Positions 31,878 to 39,961 of a stretch of 64,000 bases of DNA are shown here, piece after piece. The notes beneath the pieces are model-generated. The model searched no databases. It was given only the letters and a program-made list of their open reading frames with translations, and was not told the DNA's origin. The position numbers and the translations under genes were made by a program. The stretch is from positions 124,001-188,000 of the forward strand of contig NZ_BEWC01000007.1 of NCBI RefSeq assembly GCF_003112575.1, in the 5' to 3' direction. Numbering within the stretch: the stretch's first letter is position 1; each line of letters opens with the position of its first letter. The stretch is from Streptomyces ardesiacus (lineage in GTDB: Bacteria; Actinomycetota; Actinomycetes; Streptomycetales; Streptomycetaceae).

Positions 31878-33083
31878 GTGCCCGAACCCGAAACCGGCAA
31901 GCCCGACGCCCCCGCCCAGCCCGCCCACCCGCACACCGCGACCCTGAAGCGGCTGGAGCAGTCCTCCGGATCGCTCGCCGCGCAGGCCATCGCGCGCATG
32001 GACGAGACGCTGCCGTGGTACCGGGCCATGCCCCCGGAGAACCGTTCCTGGATCGGGCTGGTCGCGCAGGCCGGCATCGCCGCGTTCACCGAGTGGTTCC
32101 GGCGGCCGGACGCGCCCCAGGCCATCTCCACCGACGTCTTCGGCACCGCGCCGCGCGAGCTGACCCGCGCGATCACGCTGCGGCAGACCGTGGAGATGGT
32201 GCGGACCACCATCGAGGTGATGGAGTCCGCGATCGACGAGGTCGCCGCCCCAGGTGACGAGTCCGTGCTGCGCGAGGCGCTGCTCGTGTACGCGCGGGAG
32301 ATCGCCTTCGCGACGGCCCAGGTGTACGCGCAGGCCGCCGAGGCACGCGGTGCCTGGGACGCGCGGCTGGAGTCACTGGTGGTGAACGCCGTGCTCAGCG
32401 GCGAGGCCGACGAGGGCGCCGTGTCGCGCGCCGCCGCGCTGGGGTGGAACTCGCCCGAGCACGTGTGCGTCGTGCTGGGCACCGCGCCCGACGGGGACTC
32501 CGAGCTGACCGTGGAGGCGATCCGGCGGGCGGCCCGGCACGCCAAGCTCCAGGTGCTGACCGGGGTGCTCGGGGACCGCCTGGTGGTGATCGCCGGGGGC
32601 CGCAACGATCCGCTGGCGGTGGCGAAGTCGCTGATCGGGCCGTTCGCGCAGGGTCCGGTCGTCGCCGGTCCCGTGGTGCCGGACCTGCTGGCCGCGACCC
32701 GGTCCGCGCAGGCCGCCGCGGCCGGGCTCAAGGCGTGCACCGCCTGGCCGGACGCCCCGCGCCCGGTGCTCGCCGACGATCTGCTGCCGGAGCGCGCGAT
32801 CGCCTCCGACCCCTCGGCCCGCGAGCAGTTGGTGGAGGAGATCTACAGACCGCTGGAGGAGGCGGGGGCGGCCCTCCTCGAGACGCTCAGCGTCTACCTC
32901 GAACAGGCGAGCAGTCTGGAGGGCGCCGCCCGGATGCTCTTCGTTCACCCGAACACCGTGCGCTACCGGCTCCGACGTGTGACTGACGTCACCGGATGGT
33001 CACCCTCTGATGTACGGTCTGCGTTCACACTGCGGATCGCCCTCATCCTGGGGCGTCTGACCGATGGAGATCCACAGCTCTAG
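31878..33083 (+). CDS. fasR: FasR, PucR-type transcriptional activator of fatty-acid synthesis
   Basis: 401 residues. Residues 40-160 form a GAF-like/helical sensor region, the middle (LESLVVNAVLSGEADEG, then VCVVLGTAPDGD and DRLVVIAGG) is a CdaR GGDEF-like domain, and residues about 330-395 hold the PucR C-terminal helix-turn-helix: YLEQASSLEGAARMLFVHPNTVRYRLRRVTDVTGW. The gene stands directly before fabD, as FasR does in Streptomyces coelicolor, where it activates the fabDHPF operon. The start is GTG 31878; CAGTCT 6 nt upstream could be a -10. Its stop codon touches the inverted repeat at 33086-33106. Confidence 0.93.
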   Translation: MPEPETGKPDAPAQPAHPHTATLKRLEQSSGSLAAQAIARMDETLPWYRAMPPENRSWIGLVAQAGIAAFTEWFRRPDAPQAISTDVFGTAPRELTRAITLRQTVEMVRTTIEVMESAIDEVAAPGDESVLREALLVYAREIAFATAQVYAQAAEARGAWDARLESLVVNAVLSGEADEGAVSRAAALGWNSPEHVCVVLGTAPDGDSELTVEAIRRAARHAKLQVLTGVLGDRLVVIAGGRNDPLAVAKSLIGPFAQGPVVAGPVVPDLLAATRSAQAAAAGLKACTAWPDAPRPVLADDLLPERAIASDPSAREQLVEEIYRPLEEAGAALLETLSVYLEQASSLEGAARMLFVHPNTVRYRLRRVTDVTGWSPSDVRSAFTLRIALILGRLTDGDPQL

Positions 33084-33085
33084 CC

Positions 33086-33106
33086 TTTTGTGCAGGGTCC
33101 ACAAAA
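33086..33106. promoter_or_regulatory. Inverted repeat at the fabD promoter, probable FasR site
   Basis: TTTTGTG (33086-33092) and CACAAAA (33100-33106) form a perfect inverted repeat with 7-nt arms and 7-nt spacer. It lies between fasR and fabD, 67 bp before the fabD start, and is AT-rich in a region that otherwise is not. FasR is known to bind the fabD upstream region; that this repeat is the contact site is inferred from position and symmetry. Confidence 0.7.
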
Positions 33107-33172
33107 CCCGCTCCCGTTCTTCGTCCCTGTCCCCACGGGCGGTTGCGGCCGTCCTCAAGAGAGAGTGTGAGA

Positions 33173-34099
33173 GTGCTCGTACTCGTCGCTCCCGGCCAGG
33201 GCGCCCAGACGCCCGGCTTCCTGACTGAATGGCTCGACCTTCCCGGCGCCGCGGACCGCGTCGCGGGCTGGTCCGACGCCATCGGACTCGATCTCGTCCA
33301 CTTCGGCACCAAGGCCGACGCGGACGAGATCCGTGACACGTCCGTGGCCCAGCCCCTGCTGGTCGCGGCCGGCCTCCTCTCCGCCGCGGCACTCGGTGAC
33401 ATTCCCGGGTTCGCCCCGGGCGTGGTCGCCGGCCACAGCGTCGGCGAGATCACCGCCGCCGCCTTCGCGGACGTCCTCGACGACACCGCGGCACTGACCC
33501 TCGTACGCCGTCGGGGCCTGGCCATGGCCGAGGCCGCCGCGGTCACCGAGACCGGCATGTCGGCGCTGCTCGGCGGCGACCCCGAGGTGAGCGTGGCGCA
33601 CCTGGAGAAGCTCGGCCTGACCCCGGCGAACGTGAACGGCGCCGGTCAGATCGTGGCCGCGGGCACCATGGACCAGCTGGCCGCGCTGAGCGACGACAAG
33701 CCCGAGGGTGTCCGCAAGGTCGTCCCGCTGAAGGTGGCCGGCGCGTTCCACACGCACCACATGGCGCCCGCGGTGGACAAGCTCGCCGAGGCCGCGAAGT
33801 CGCTGACGCCGGCCGACCCGAAGGTGACGTACGTCTCCAACAAGGACGGCCGGGCCGTCGCCTCCGGCACCGAGGTGCTGGAGCGGCTGGTCGGCCAGGT
33901 CGCCAACCCGGTCCGCTGGGACCGGTGCATGGAGACGTTCAAGGAGCTCGGCGTCACCGCGCTGATCGAGGTGTGCCCGGGCGGCACGCTGACCGGACTC
34001 GCCAAGCGGGCGCTGCCCGGCGTGAAGACGCTGGCCCTGAAGTCCCCCGCCGACCTCGACGCGGCCCGCGAGCTCGTCGCCGAGCACACCCAGGCCTGA
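33173..34099 (+). CDS. fabD: Malonyl-CoA:ACP malonyltransferase
   Basis: 308 residues. It transfers malonyl from CoA to ACP to supply all chain-extension steps of fatty acid synthesis, and often also serves type II polyketide synthases in Streptomyces. GHSVGE at 87-92 has the nucleophile Ser89; AFHTHHM has the catalytic His193; QGAQ near residue 9 is part of the oxyanion site. Compared with the S. coelicolor protein as I remember it, the loop after AAALG is about 8 residues shorter. GTG 33173 is preferred (family start MLVLVAPGQG); GTG 33167 is possible. First gene of the fab operon. Confidence 0.96.
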   Translation: MLVLVAPGQGAQTPGFLTEWLDLPGAADRVAGWSDAIGLDLVHFGTKADADEIRDTSVAQPLLVAAGLLSAAALGDIPGFAPGVVAGHSVGEITAAAFADVLDDTAALTLVRRRGLAMAEAAAVTETGMSALLGGDPEVSVAHLEKLGLTPANVNGAGQIVAAGTMDQLAALSDDKPEGVRKVVPLKVAGAFHTHHMAPAVDKLAEAAKSLTPADPKVTYVSNKDGRAVASGTEVLERLVGQVANPVRWDRCMETFKELGVTALIEVCPGGTLTGLAKRALPGVKTLALKSPADLDAARELVAEHTQA

Positions 34100-34115
34100 C
34101 AAGGAGCGCGAGAGC

Positions 34116-35147
34116 ATGTCGAAGATCAAGCCCAGCAAGGGCGCCCCGTACGCGCGCATCCTCGGCGTCGGCGGTTACCGTCCGACCCGCGTGGTGCCGA
34201 ACGAGGTGATCCTCGAGAAGATCGACTCGTCCGACGAGTGGATCCGCTCGCGCTCCGGCATCGAGACCCGGCACTGGGCCGGTCCCGAGGAGACCGTCGC
34301 GGCGATGTCCGTGGAGGCCTCCGGCAAGGCGCTCGCCGACGCCGGGATCGACGCCTCGCAGATCGGCGCCGTGGTCGTCTCCACCGTGTCGCACTTCAGC
34401 CAGACCCCGGCCATCGCCACCGAGATCGCCGACCGGCTCGGCACCGACAGGGCGGCGGCCTTCGACATCTCGGCGGGCTGCGCGGGCTTCGGCTACGGGC
34501 TGACGCTGGCCAAGGGCCTGGTCGTCGAGGGCTCGGCGGAGTACGTCCTCGTGATCGGCGTGGAGCGGTTGTCCGACCTGACCGACCTGGAGGACCGGGC
34601 CACGGCCTTCCTGTTCGGCGACGGCGCGGGCGCGGTCGTGGTCGGCCCCTCGCCCGAGCCGGCGATCGGCCCGACGATCTGGGGCTCGGAGGGCGACAAG
34701 GCCGAAACGATCAAGCAGACGATCCCCTGGGACCGTTTCCGCAGCGGCGACGTCTCCGGGCTCCCGCTCGACAGCGAGGGCAACGTCAAGTTCCCCGCGA
34801 TCACGCAGGAGGGCCAGGCGGTGTTCCGCTGGGCCGTGTTCGAGATGGCGAAGGTCGCGCAGCAGGCGCTGGACGCGGCCGGGATCAGCCCGGACGACCT
34901 GGACGTCTTCATCCCGCACCAGGCCAACGTGCGGATCATCGACTCGATGGTGAAGACGCTGAAGCTGCCGGAGCACGTCACGGTCGCCCGTGACATCCGC
35001 ACCACCGGCAACACCTCGGCCGCCTCGATCCCGCTCGCGATGGAGCGGCTCCTGGCGACGGGCGACGCGAAGAGCGGTGACACCGCGCTCGTCATCGGCT
35101 TCGGGGCGGGTCTCGTCTACGCCGCGACGGTCGTTACCCTCCCCTAG
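34116..35147 (+). CDS. fabH: Beta-ketoacyl-ACP synthase III
   Basis: 343 residues. It condenses an acyl-CoA starter (acetyl- or branched C4/C5-CoA in Streptomyces) with malonyl-ACP to begin chains. The catalytic triad is clear: Cys122 in DISAGCAGFGYG, His268 in FIPHQANVR, Asn299 in TTGNTSAAS. Gly-rich DGAGAVVVG and the C-terminal IGFGAGLVYAATVV are normal. It starts 16 nt after fabD with an AAGGAG ribosome-binding site. A 7-bp hairpin (35156-35177) lies in the 102-nt gap to acpP. Confidence 0.97.
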   Translation: MSKIKPSKGAPYARILGVGGYRPTRVVPNEVILEKIDSSDEWIRSRSGIETRHWAGPEETVAAMSVEASGKALADAGIDASQIGAVVVSTVSHFSQTPAIATEIADRLGTDRAAAFDISAGCAGFGYGLTLAKGLVVEGSAEYVLVIGVERLSDLTDLEDRATAFLFGDGAGAVVVGPSPEPAIGPTIWGSEGDKAETIKQTIPWDRFRSGDVSGLPLDSEGNVKFPAITQEGQAVFRWAVFEMAKVAQQALDAAGISPDDLDVFIPHQANVRIIDSMVKTLKLPEHVTVARDIRTTGNTSAASIPLAMERLLATGDAKSGDTALVIGFGAGLVYAATVVTLP

Positions 35148-35249
35148 GCACTCCGTGCCGGATCACACGGTCCGGCAGGGAGAGCAGCAACACCCGTCGC
35201 GACGCGGCGGGCCGCCACACCCTCTGGACAACAAAGAAGGAGCGCCATC

Positions 35250-35498
35250 ATGGCCGCCACTCAGGAAGAGATCGTCGCCGGTCTCGCGGACATCGTGAAC
35301 GAGATCGCCGGCATCCCGGTTGAGGACGTCCAGCTGGACAAGTCCTTCACCGACGACCTGGACGTCGACTCGCTGTCCATGGTCGAGGTCGTCGTCGCCG
35401 CCGAAGAGCGCTTCGACGTCAAGATCCCGGACGAGGACGTCAAGAACCTCAAGACCGTCGGCGACGCGACGAAGTACATCCTCGACCACCAGGCCTGA
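35250..35498 (+). CDS. acpP: Acyl carrier protein of fatty-acid synthesis
   Basis: 82 residues, very acidic, four-helix ACP. Ser41 in DVDSLSMVEV takes the 4'-phosphopantetheine arm. It carries malonyl and acyl groups between FabD, FabH and FabF. GAAGGAG precedes the ATG by 9 nt. A strong hairpin at 35505-35529 lies just after its stop and probably raises acpP message levels relative to fabF. Confidence 0.97.
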   Translation: MAATQEEIVAGLADIVNEIAGIPVEDVQLDKSFTDDLDVDSLSMVEVVVAAEERFDVKIPDEDVKNLKTVGDATKYILDHQA

Positions 35499-35504
35499 TC
35501 CGCC

Positions 35505-35529
35505 GATACTCGGGCATAACCCGAGTATC
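35505..35529 (+). terminator. Intercistronic hairpin between acpP and fabF
   Basis: GATACTCGGG (35505-35514) pairs perfectly with CCCGAGTATC (35520-35529) around the loop CATAA, 6 nt after the acpP stop. It may act as a partial terminator or as a 3' stabiliser of the acpP message. fabF starts 70 nt further on with its own ribosome-binding site. Confidence 0.75.
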
Positions 35530-35599
35530 CGGGCAGACTGCCCCGCCACCCGGCGGTGGCGCCGTACGAATCCCGTATCCCGTTGGAGAAAGAATTCCC

Positions 35600-36889
35600 G
35601 TGAGCTCGACCAATCGCACCGTGGTCGTCACCGGTATCGGCGCAACCACACCGCTGGGTGGCGACGCAGCCTCGACCTGGGAGGGTCTGGTCGCCGGCAG
35701 GTCCGGTGCCAAGCCCCTGGAGCAGGAGTGGGCCGCCGACCAGGCGGTCCGCATCGCCGCCCCGGCCGCCGTCGACCCCTCCGAGGTCATCCCGCGGCCG
35801 CAGGCCCGCCGGCTGGACCGCTCGGCGCAGTTCGCGCTGATCGCCGCGCGGGAGGCCTGGAAGGACGCCGGGTACGTCGGCAAGGCGGGCGAGAGCCCCG
35901 CCGAGGACGGCGCGGCCCACGTCGACCCCGACCGGCTGGGCGCGGTCATCGCCTCCGGCATCGGCGGTGTGACCACGCTGCTCGACCAGTACGACGTGCT
36001 CAAGGAGAAGGGCGTCCGCCGCGTCTCCCCGCACACCGTCCCCATGCTCATGCCGAACGGCCCCTCGGCCAACGTGGGCCTGGCGGTGGGCGCCCGCGCG
36101 GGCGTGCACACGCCGGTCTCCGCCTGCGCGTCGGGCGCCGAGGCCATCGGCTACGCCATCGAGATGATCCGCACGGGCCGCGCCGACGTCGTCGTCGCGG
36201 GCGGCACGGAGGCGGCGATCCACCCGCTGCCCATCGCCGCGTTCGGCAACATGATGGCGATGTCCAAGAACAACGACGACCCGCAGGGTGCCTCGCGCCC
36301 CTTCGACACCGCCCGGGACGGCTTCGTCCTCGGCGAGGGCGCCGGCGTCGTCGTCCTGGAGTCCGCCGAGCACGCCGCCGCGCGCGGTGCCCGCGTCTAC
36401 GCGGAGGCGGTCGGCCAGGGCATCTCCGCCGACAGCCACGACATCGTGCAACCGGAGCCGGAGGGCCGCGGCATCTCCGCCGCCCTGCAGAACCTGCTGG
36501 ACCACACCGACCTGGACCCGGCCGAGATCGTGCACGTCAACGCGCACGCCACCTCGACGCCGGCCGGTGACATCGCCGAGCTGAAGGCGCTGCGCAAGGT
36601 CCTCGGCGACGACGTCGACCACATGGCGGTCTCCGCCACCAAGTCGATGACCGGTCACCTCCTCGGTGGCGCGGGCGGCGTGGAGTCCGTGGCGACCGTC
36701 CTCGCCCTGTACCACCGGGTGGCGCCGCCGACCATCAACGTCGACAACCTCGACCCGGAGGCCGAGGCCAACGCGGACATCGTCCGCGGCGAGGCCCGCA
36801 AGCTGCCGGTCGAGGGCCGGATCGCCGCGCTGAACGACTCGTTCGGCTTCGGCGGCCACAACGTCGTCCTCGCGTTCCGGACCGTCTGA
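35600..36889 (+). CDS. fabF: Beta-ketoacyl-ACP synthase II
   Basis: 429 residues. It elongates acyl-ACP with malonyl-ACP. The Cys-His-His triad is Cys176 (TPVSACASG), His316 (VNAHATSTPAGD) and His353 (KSMTGHLLGGAGG); Lys348 precedes it, and NDSFGFGGHN is the end motif. An insertion near residues 93-112 (GYVGKAGESPAEDGAAHVDP) is longer than in E. coli FabF. Start GTG 35600 has GGAGAAAG upstream. It is the last gene of the fab operon and ends at a very strong bidirectional terminator. Confidence 0.96.
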   Translation: MSSTNRTVVVTGIGATTPLGGDAASTWEGLVAGRSGAKPLEQEWAADQAVRIAAPAAVDPSEVIPRPQARRLDRSAQFALIAAREAWKDAGYVGKAGESPAEDGAAHVDPDRLGAVIASGIGGVTTLLDQYDVLKEKGVRRVSPHTVPMLMPNGPSANVGLAVGARAGVHTPVSACASGAEAIGYAIEMIRTGRADVVVAGGTEAAIHPLPIAAFGNMMAMSKNNDDPQGASRPFDTARDGFVLGEGAGVVVLESAEHAAARGARVYAEAVGQGISADSHDIVQPEPEGRGISAALQNLLDHTDLDPAEIVHVNAHATSTPAGDIAELKALRKVLGDDVDHMAVSATKSMTGHLLGGAGGVESVATVLALYHRVAPPTINVDNLDPEAEANADIVRGEARKLPVEGRIAALNDSFGFGGHNVVLAFRTV

Positions 36890-36894
36890 GCGAT

Positions 36895-36952
36895 CCCACG
36901 CGCACGAGGAAGGCCCCCACCGGTCGGTGGGGGCCTTCCTCGTGCGCGTGGG
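36895..36952. terminator. Very long bidirectional terminator of the fab operon
   Basis: A perfect 27-bp stem: 36895-36921 (CCCACGCGCACGAGGAAGGC and on) pairs with 36926-36952 around the loop GGTC. It starts 6 nt after the fabF stop and ends 11 nt before the stop of the convergent DUF3145 gene, so it serves both. Confidence 0.93.
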
Positions 36953-36962
36953 GCGGGGCGCT

Positions 36963-37457
36963 TCACACCACCTGGTGCAGCCAGCGCACCGGGGCGCCCT
37001 CGCCCGCGTGGCGGAAGGGCTCCAGTTCGTCGTCCCAGGGCTTGCCGAGGAGCTTGGCGATGTCCGACTCCAGGTCGGTCTCGCCGCGCTGGGAGCGGAC
37101 CAGGGCGGCGCGCAGCCGGTCCTCGGGGATCATGATGTCGCCGTGGATGCCGGTGACGGCGTGGAAGATGCCGAGGTCGGGGGTGCAGCTGTAGCGCTCG
37201 CCCTCGACGCCCGCGGAGGGTTCCGCGGTGACCTCGAAGCGCAGCAACTGCCAGCCGCGCAGTGCGGAGGCGAGTTTGGACGCGATGCCGGACTGGCCCT
37301 GCCAGGAGAACTCCGAGCGCCAGGTTCCGGATGCGGCGGGCTGCCGGATCCAGTCCAGGCCGACGCGGGTGCCGAGCACCCCGGCGATGGCCCACTCGAC
37401 GTGCGGGCAGAGCGCGCGCGGCGCGGAGTGCACGTACAGGACTCCACGTGTCGTCAC
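36963..37457 (-). CDS. DUF3145 family protein
   Basis: 164 residues. The opening TTRGVLYVHSAPRALCPHVEWAIAGVLG and the blocks WRSEFSWQGQSGIASKLASALRGWQLLRFEVTEEPS-like and PDLGIFHAVTGIHGDIMIPEDRLR identify DUF3145, a conserved actinobacterial family of unknown function. It is soluble with no catalytic signature I can name. The start is GTG 37457 with CGGAGG upstream. The end converges on fabF; this placement next to the fab operon is, as I recall, common in Streptomyces. Confidence 0.9.
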   Translation of the reverse strand: MTTRGVLYVHSAPRALCPHVEWAIAGVLGTRVGLDWIRQPAASGTWRSEFSWQGQSGIASKLASALRGWQLLRFEVTAEPSAGVEGERYSCTPDLGIFHAVTGIHGDIMIPEDRLRAALVRSQRGETDLESDIAKLLGKPWDDELEPFRHAGEGAPVRWLHQVV

Positions 37458-37713
37458 CGGAACCTCCGGGCTGAGCGGGACATCTCGGAACGGGTGGAAC
37501 GGCCGTGGCCACGCGGGCCACGTTCATGGCGAGGCTACCGTGCGACGGGGCAAGGAGTGTGACGTACCGTCGGTCCCGCCGCCGACAAACCGCCGCCATT
37601 CACCCGGCAGGACGCTTGTACGGGTGTGAGCCGTTGCATCGCCGCCCTCGGGAACCCTCGCGGGGTGTCATGGGTTGAGCACGTTGGAGGCACGAGGCGA
37701 GGGGTGGACCGGT

Positions 37714-38625
37714 ATGGGCCGAGGGACGGACCGGGCGACGCGGTACGGGCGTCGCCGGGCGTGTGCCGCGCTCGCCGTGCTGACCGCCACCGCCCTGGGC
37801 GTGGCGGGCTGCGACGCCGCGGGCGGCGGCTCCCCCGCGCCCTCGGCCGGCGCGTCGAAGCGGGCGAAGACGGCCCCCGTCTGGGACACCAGCCCCCGGT
37901 CCGTGGCGGCCGTGGGCGACTCCATCACGCGCGGGTTCGACGCCTGCGCGGTGCTGTCGGACTGCCCGGAGGTGTCGTGGGCGACGGGCAGCAGCGCGAA
38001 GGTCGACTCGCTCGCCGTACGGCTGCTGGGGAAGGCGGACGCGGCCGACCGGAGCTGGAACTACGCGGTCACCGGGGCCCGGATGGCCGACCTGACCGGC
38101 CAGGTGACGCGGGCGGCGAAGCGCCGGCCGGAGCTGGTGGCGGTGATGGCGGGGGCGAACGACGCGTGCCGGTCCTCGGCCTCGGCGATGACGCCGGTGG
38201 CGGACTTCCGCGCGCAGTTCGAGGAGGCGATGGCCACCCTGCGCGAGAAGCTCCCCAGGGCGCAGGTGTACGTGTCGAGCATTCCGGACCTGAAGCGGCT
38301 GTGGTCCCAGGGGCGCACCAGCCCGCTGGGCAAGCAGGTGTGGAAGCTGGGCATCTGCCCGTCGATGCTGGGCGACGCGGACTCCCTGGACGCGGCGGCG
38401 ACGTCGCGGCGCAACGCGGTGCGCGACCGGGTGGCGGACTACAACGAGGTGCTGCGCGAGGTCTGCGCGAAGGACCGCCGGTGCCGCACGGACGACGGCG
38501 CGGTGCACGCGTACCGGTTCGGCACGGACCAGTTGAGCCACTGGGACTGGTTCCACCCGAGCGTGGACGGCCAGGCCCGGCTGGCGGAGATCGCGTACCG
38601 CGCGGTCACCGCGAAGTCGTCGTGA
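37714..38625 (+). CDS. SGNH/GDSL hydrolase lipoprotein
   Basis: 303 residues. Arg-rich start, hydrophobic core and lipobox GVAGC (Cys33) make it a lipoprotein. SVAAVGDSITRGFD holds the nucleophile Ser70 of block I; VTGARMADL is block II (Gly), MAGANDAC block III (G-x-N-D), and HWDWFHPSVDGQ block V with the catalytic Asp and His. It is an extracellular esterase, perhaps acting on acylated sugars or lipids. I prefer ATG 37714 (AGGGG before it, proper signal peptide) over TTG 37675. The next gene, an aldose epimerase, has its own promoter. Confidence 0.88.
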   Translation: MGRGTDRATRYGRRRACAALAVLTATALGVAGCDAAGGGSPAPSAGASKRAKTAPVWDTSPRSVAAVGDSITRGFDACAVLSDCPEVSWATGSSAKVDSLAVRLLGKADAADRSWNYAVTGARMADLTGQVTRAAKRRPELVAVMAGANDACRSSASAMTPVADFRAQFEEAMATLREKLPRAQVYVSSIPDLKRLWSQGRTSPLGKQVWKLGICPSMLGDADSLDAAATSRRNAVRDRVADYNEVLREVCAKDRRCRTDDGAVHAYRFGTDQLSHWDWFHPSVDGQARLAEIAYRAVTAKSS

Positions 38626-38660
38626 GCGGTCCTGACCTGGGATGTCCTAGAGTTCCGCAC

Positions 38661-39641
38661 ATGAGCGAACTCTTCGGCACACTGTCCGACGGCACCCCGG
38701 TACACCGCTGGACGCTGGAGCGGTCCGGCGTACGGGTACGGGTCCTGTCGTACGGCGGGATCGTGCAGTCGGCCGAGGTCCCGGACCGGGAGGGCAACAC
38801 CGCCGACGTGGTGCTGGGGTTCGCGGACCTGGACGGCTATGTGGCGCACCCGGAGCCGTACTTCGGCGCGCTCGTGGGGCGGTACGCCAACCGGATCGCG
38901 GGCGGGCGTTTCCCGCTGGACGGACGGACGTACGCGCTGGCGCTCAACAGCGGGGCCAACTCGCTGCACGGCGGCGAGCGGGGCTTCGACAAGCGCGTGT
39001 GGGACGTGGCGGAGGTCGCGGACGGCGTCCGGCTGAGCCGGGTCTCCCCGCACGGCGAGGAGGGCTTCCCGGGGCGCCTGGAGATGTCGGCGACGTACAC
39101 GCTGGACGGGTCGGGCGCGCTGCGGATCGTGTACGAGGCGGTCACGGACGCCCCGACGGTGCTGAACCCGACCAACCACAGCTACTTCAACCTGGGCGGC
39201 TCGGGACACACGGGCGGGCACGAACTGCGGCTGGCCGCCTCCCGGATCACGCCGGTCGACGCCGGCCTGATCCCGACGGGCGGCTTCGAGGACGTGACGG
39301 ACACGCGCTTCGACTTCCGGCGGCCGCGCAAGATCGGCTCGGGCTACGACCACAACTTCGTCCTCGACAAGGGCGTGACCAGCGCCGCCGAGGAGGTCGC
39401 CGAGCTGTACGACCCGGCGTCGGGGCGGGTGCTCACGGTGGCGACGACCGAGCCCGGCCTGCAGGTGTACACCGCCGACCACCTGGACGAGCCCTTCGCC
39501 CCCGGTGACGGTGTCGCGCTGGAGACGCAGCACTTCCCGGACTCCCCGAACCGGCCCGCGTTCCCGAGCACGGTACTGCGGCCGGGCGAGGTGTTCCGCT
39601 CGGAGACGGTGTACGGCTTCTCGGTGCGCCGGGAGGGGTGA
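38661..39641 (+). CDS. Aldose 1-epimerase, cytoplasmic
   Basis: 326 residues. It interconverts alpha and beta anomers of sugars such as galactose or glucose. Landmarks of the GalM fold are VLSYGGIVQSAEVPDR, GRYANRIAGGRF, NSLHGG with the substrate His, NPTNHSYFNLGG with the catalytic His, and near the end ETQHFPDSPNRPAFPSTVLRPGE with the catalytic Glu. No signal peptide is present, unlike its paralogue at 52775-53923. TAGAGT at 38648-38653 lies 7 nt before the ATG, so the message is probably leaderless. A terminator follows at 39708. Confidence 0.93.
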   Translation: MSELFGTLSDGTPVHRWTLERSGVRVRVLSYGGIVQSAEVPDREGNTADVVLGFADLDGYVAHPEPYFGALVGRYANRIAGGRFPLDGRTYALALNSGANSLHGGERGFDKRVWDVAEVADGVRLSRVSPHGEEGFPGRLEMSATYTLDGSGALRIVYEAVTDAPTVLNPTNHSYFNLGGSGHTGGHELRLAASRITPVDAGLIPTGGFEDVTDTRFDFRRPRKIGSGYDHNFVLDKGVTSAAEEVAELYDPASGRVLTVATTEPGLQVYTADHLDEPFAPGDGVALETQHFPDSPNRPAFPSTVLRPGEVFRSETVYGFSVRREG

Positions 39642-39707
39642 CGGCGGGGTCCCGGGTGCGCGACGACGGCTCGGGCGTGACGGCGGGAAGCGTGACGGCG
39701 GGGGCCG

Positions 39708-39743
39708 AGCCCCGGCCCGGTCGTCAGGTTCCGGGCCGGGGCT
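39708..39743 (+). terminator. Terminator after the aldose epimerase gene
   Basis: AGCCCCGGCCCGG (39708-39720) pairs perfectly with CCGGGCCGGGGCT (39731-39743) over 10 nt, 67 nt beyond the stop codon. Confidence 0.82.
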
Positions 39744-39961
39744 GTTCCCGGGGGCCGCGCTCGCGGGCGTCCCTGGCCCGACGGTAATCGTCGCGGTGAT
39801 CCGGCGGTCCGTGATCGGGGGCCGGCGCAGGAGTCCGTACGAACCCTTCACACACGGCCGCGATCCGGCCGCCGACGCACCGTGGCGCGCACCCCTGCCG
39901 TCACGGGATACTTCCGCCGTCCGGCAGCGCACCCCACGGCGACGGAAGGACCTGGACTCCC
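39744..39961. other. Upstream region of the pyroglutamyl-peptidase-like gene
   Basis: Part of a 320-base gap. No gene and no clear -35/-10 pair is visible. GAAGGA at 39944-39949 is the only functional element I can point to. Confidence 0.4.

Noticed and set aside
37675..37713. Upstream TTG start for the SGNH lipoprotein gene
   Set aside because: It would add 13 residues before the signal peptide and lacks a ribosome-binding site, whereas ATG 37714 has both.
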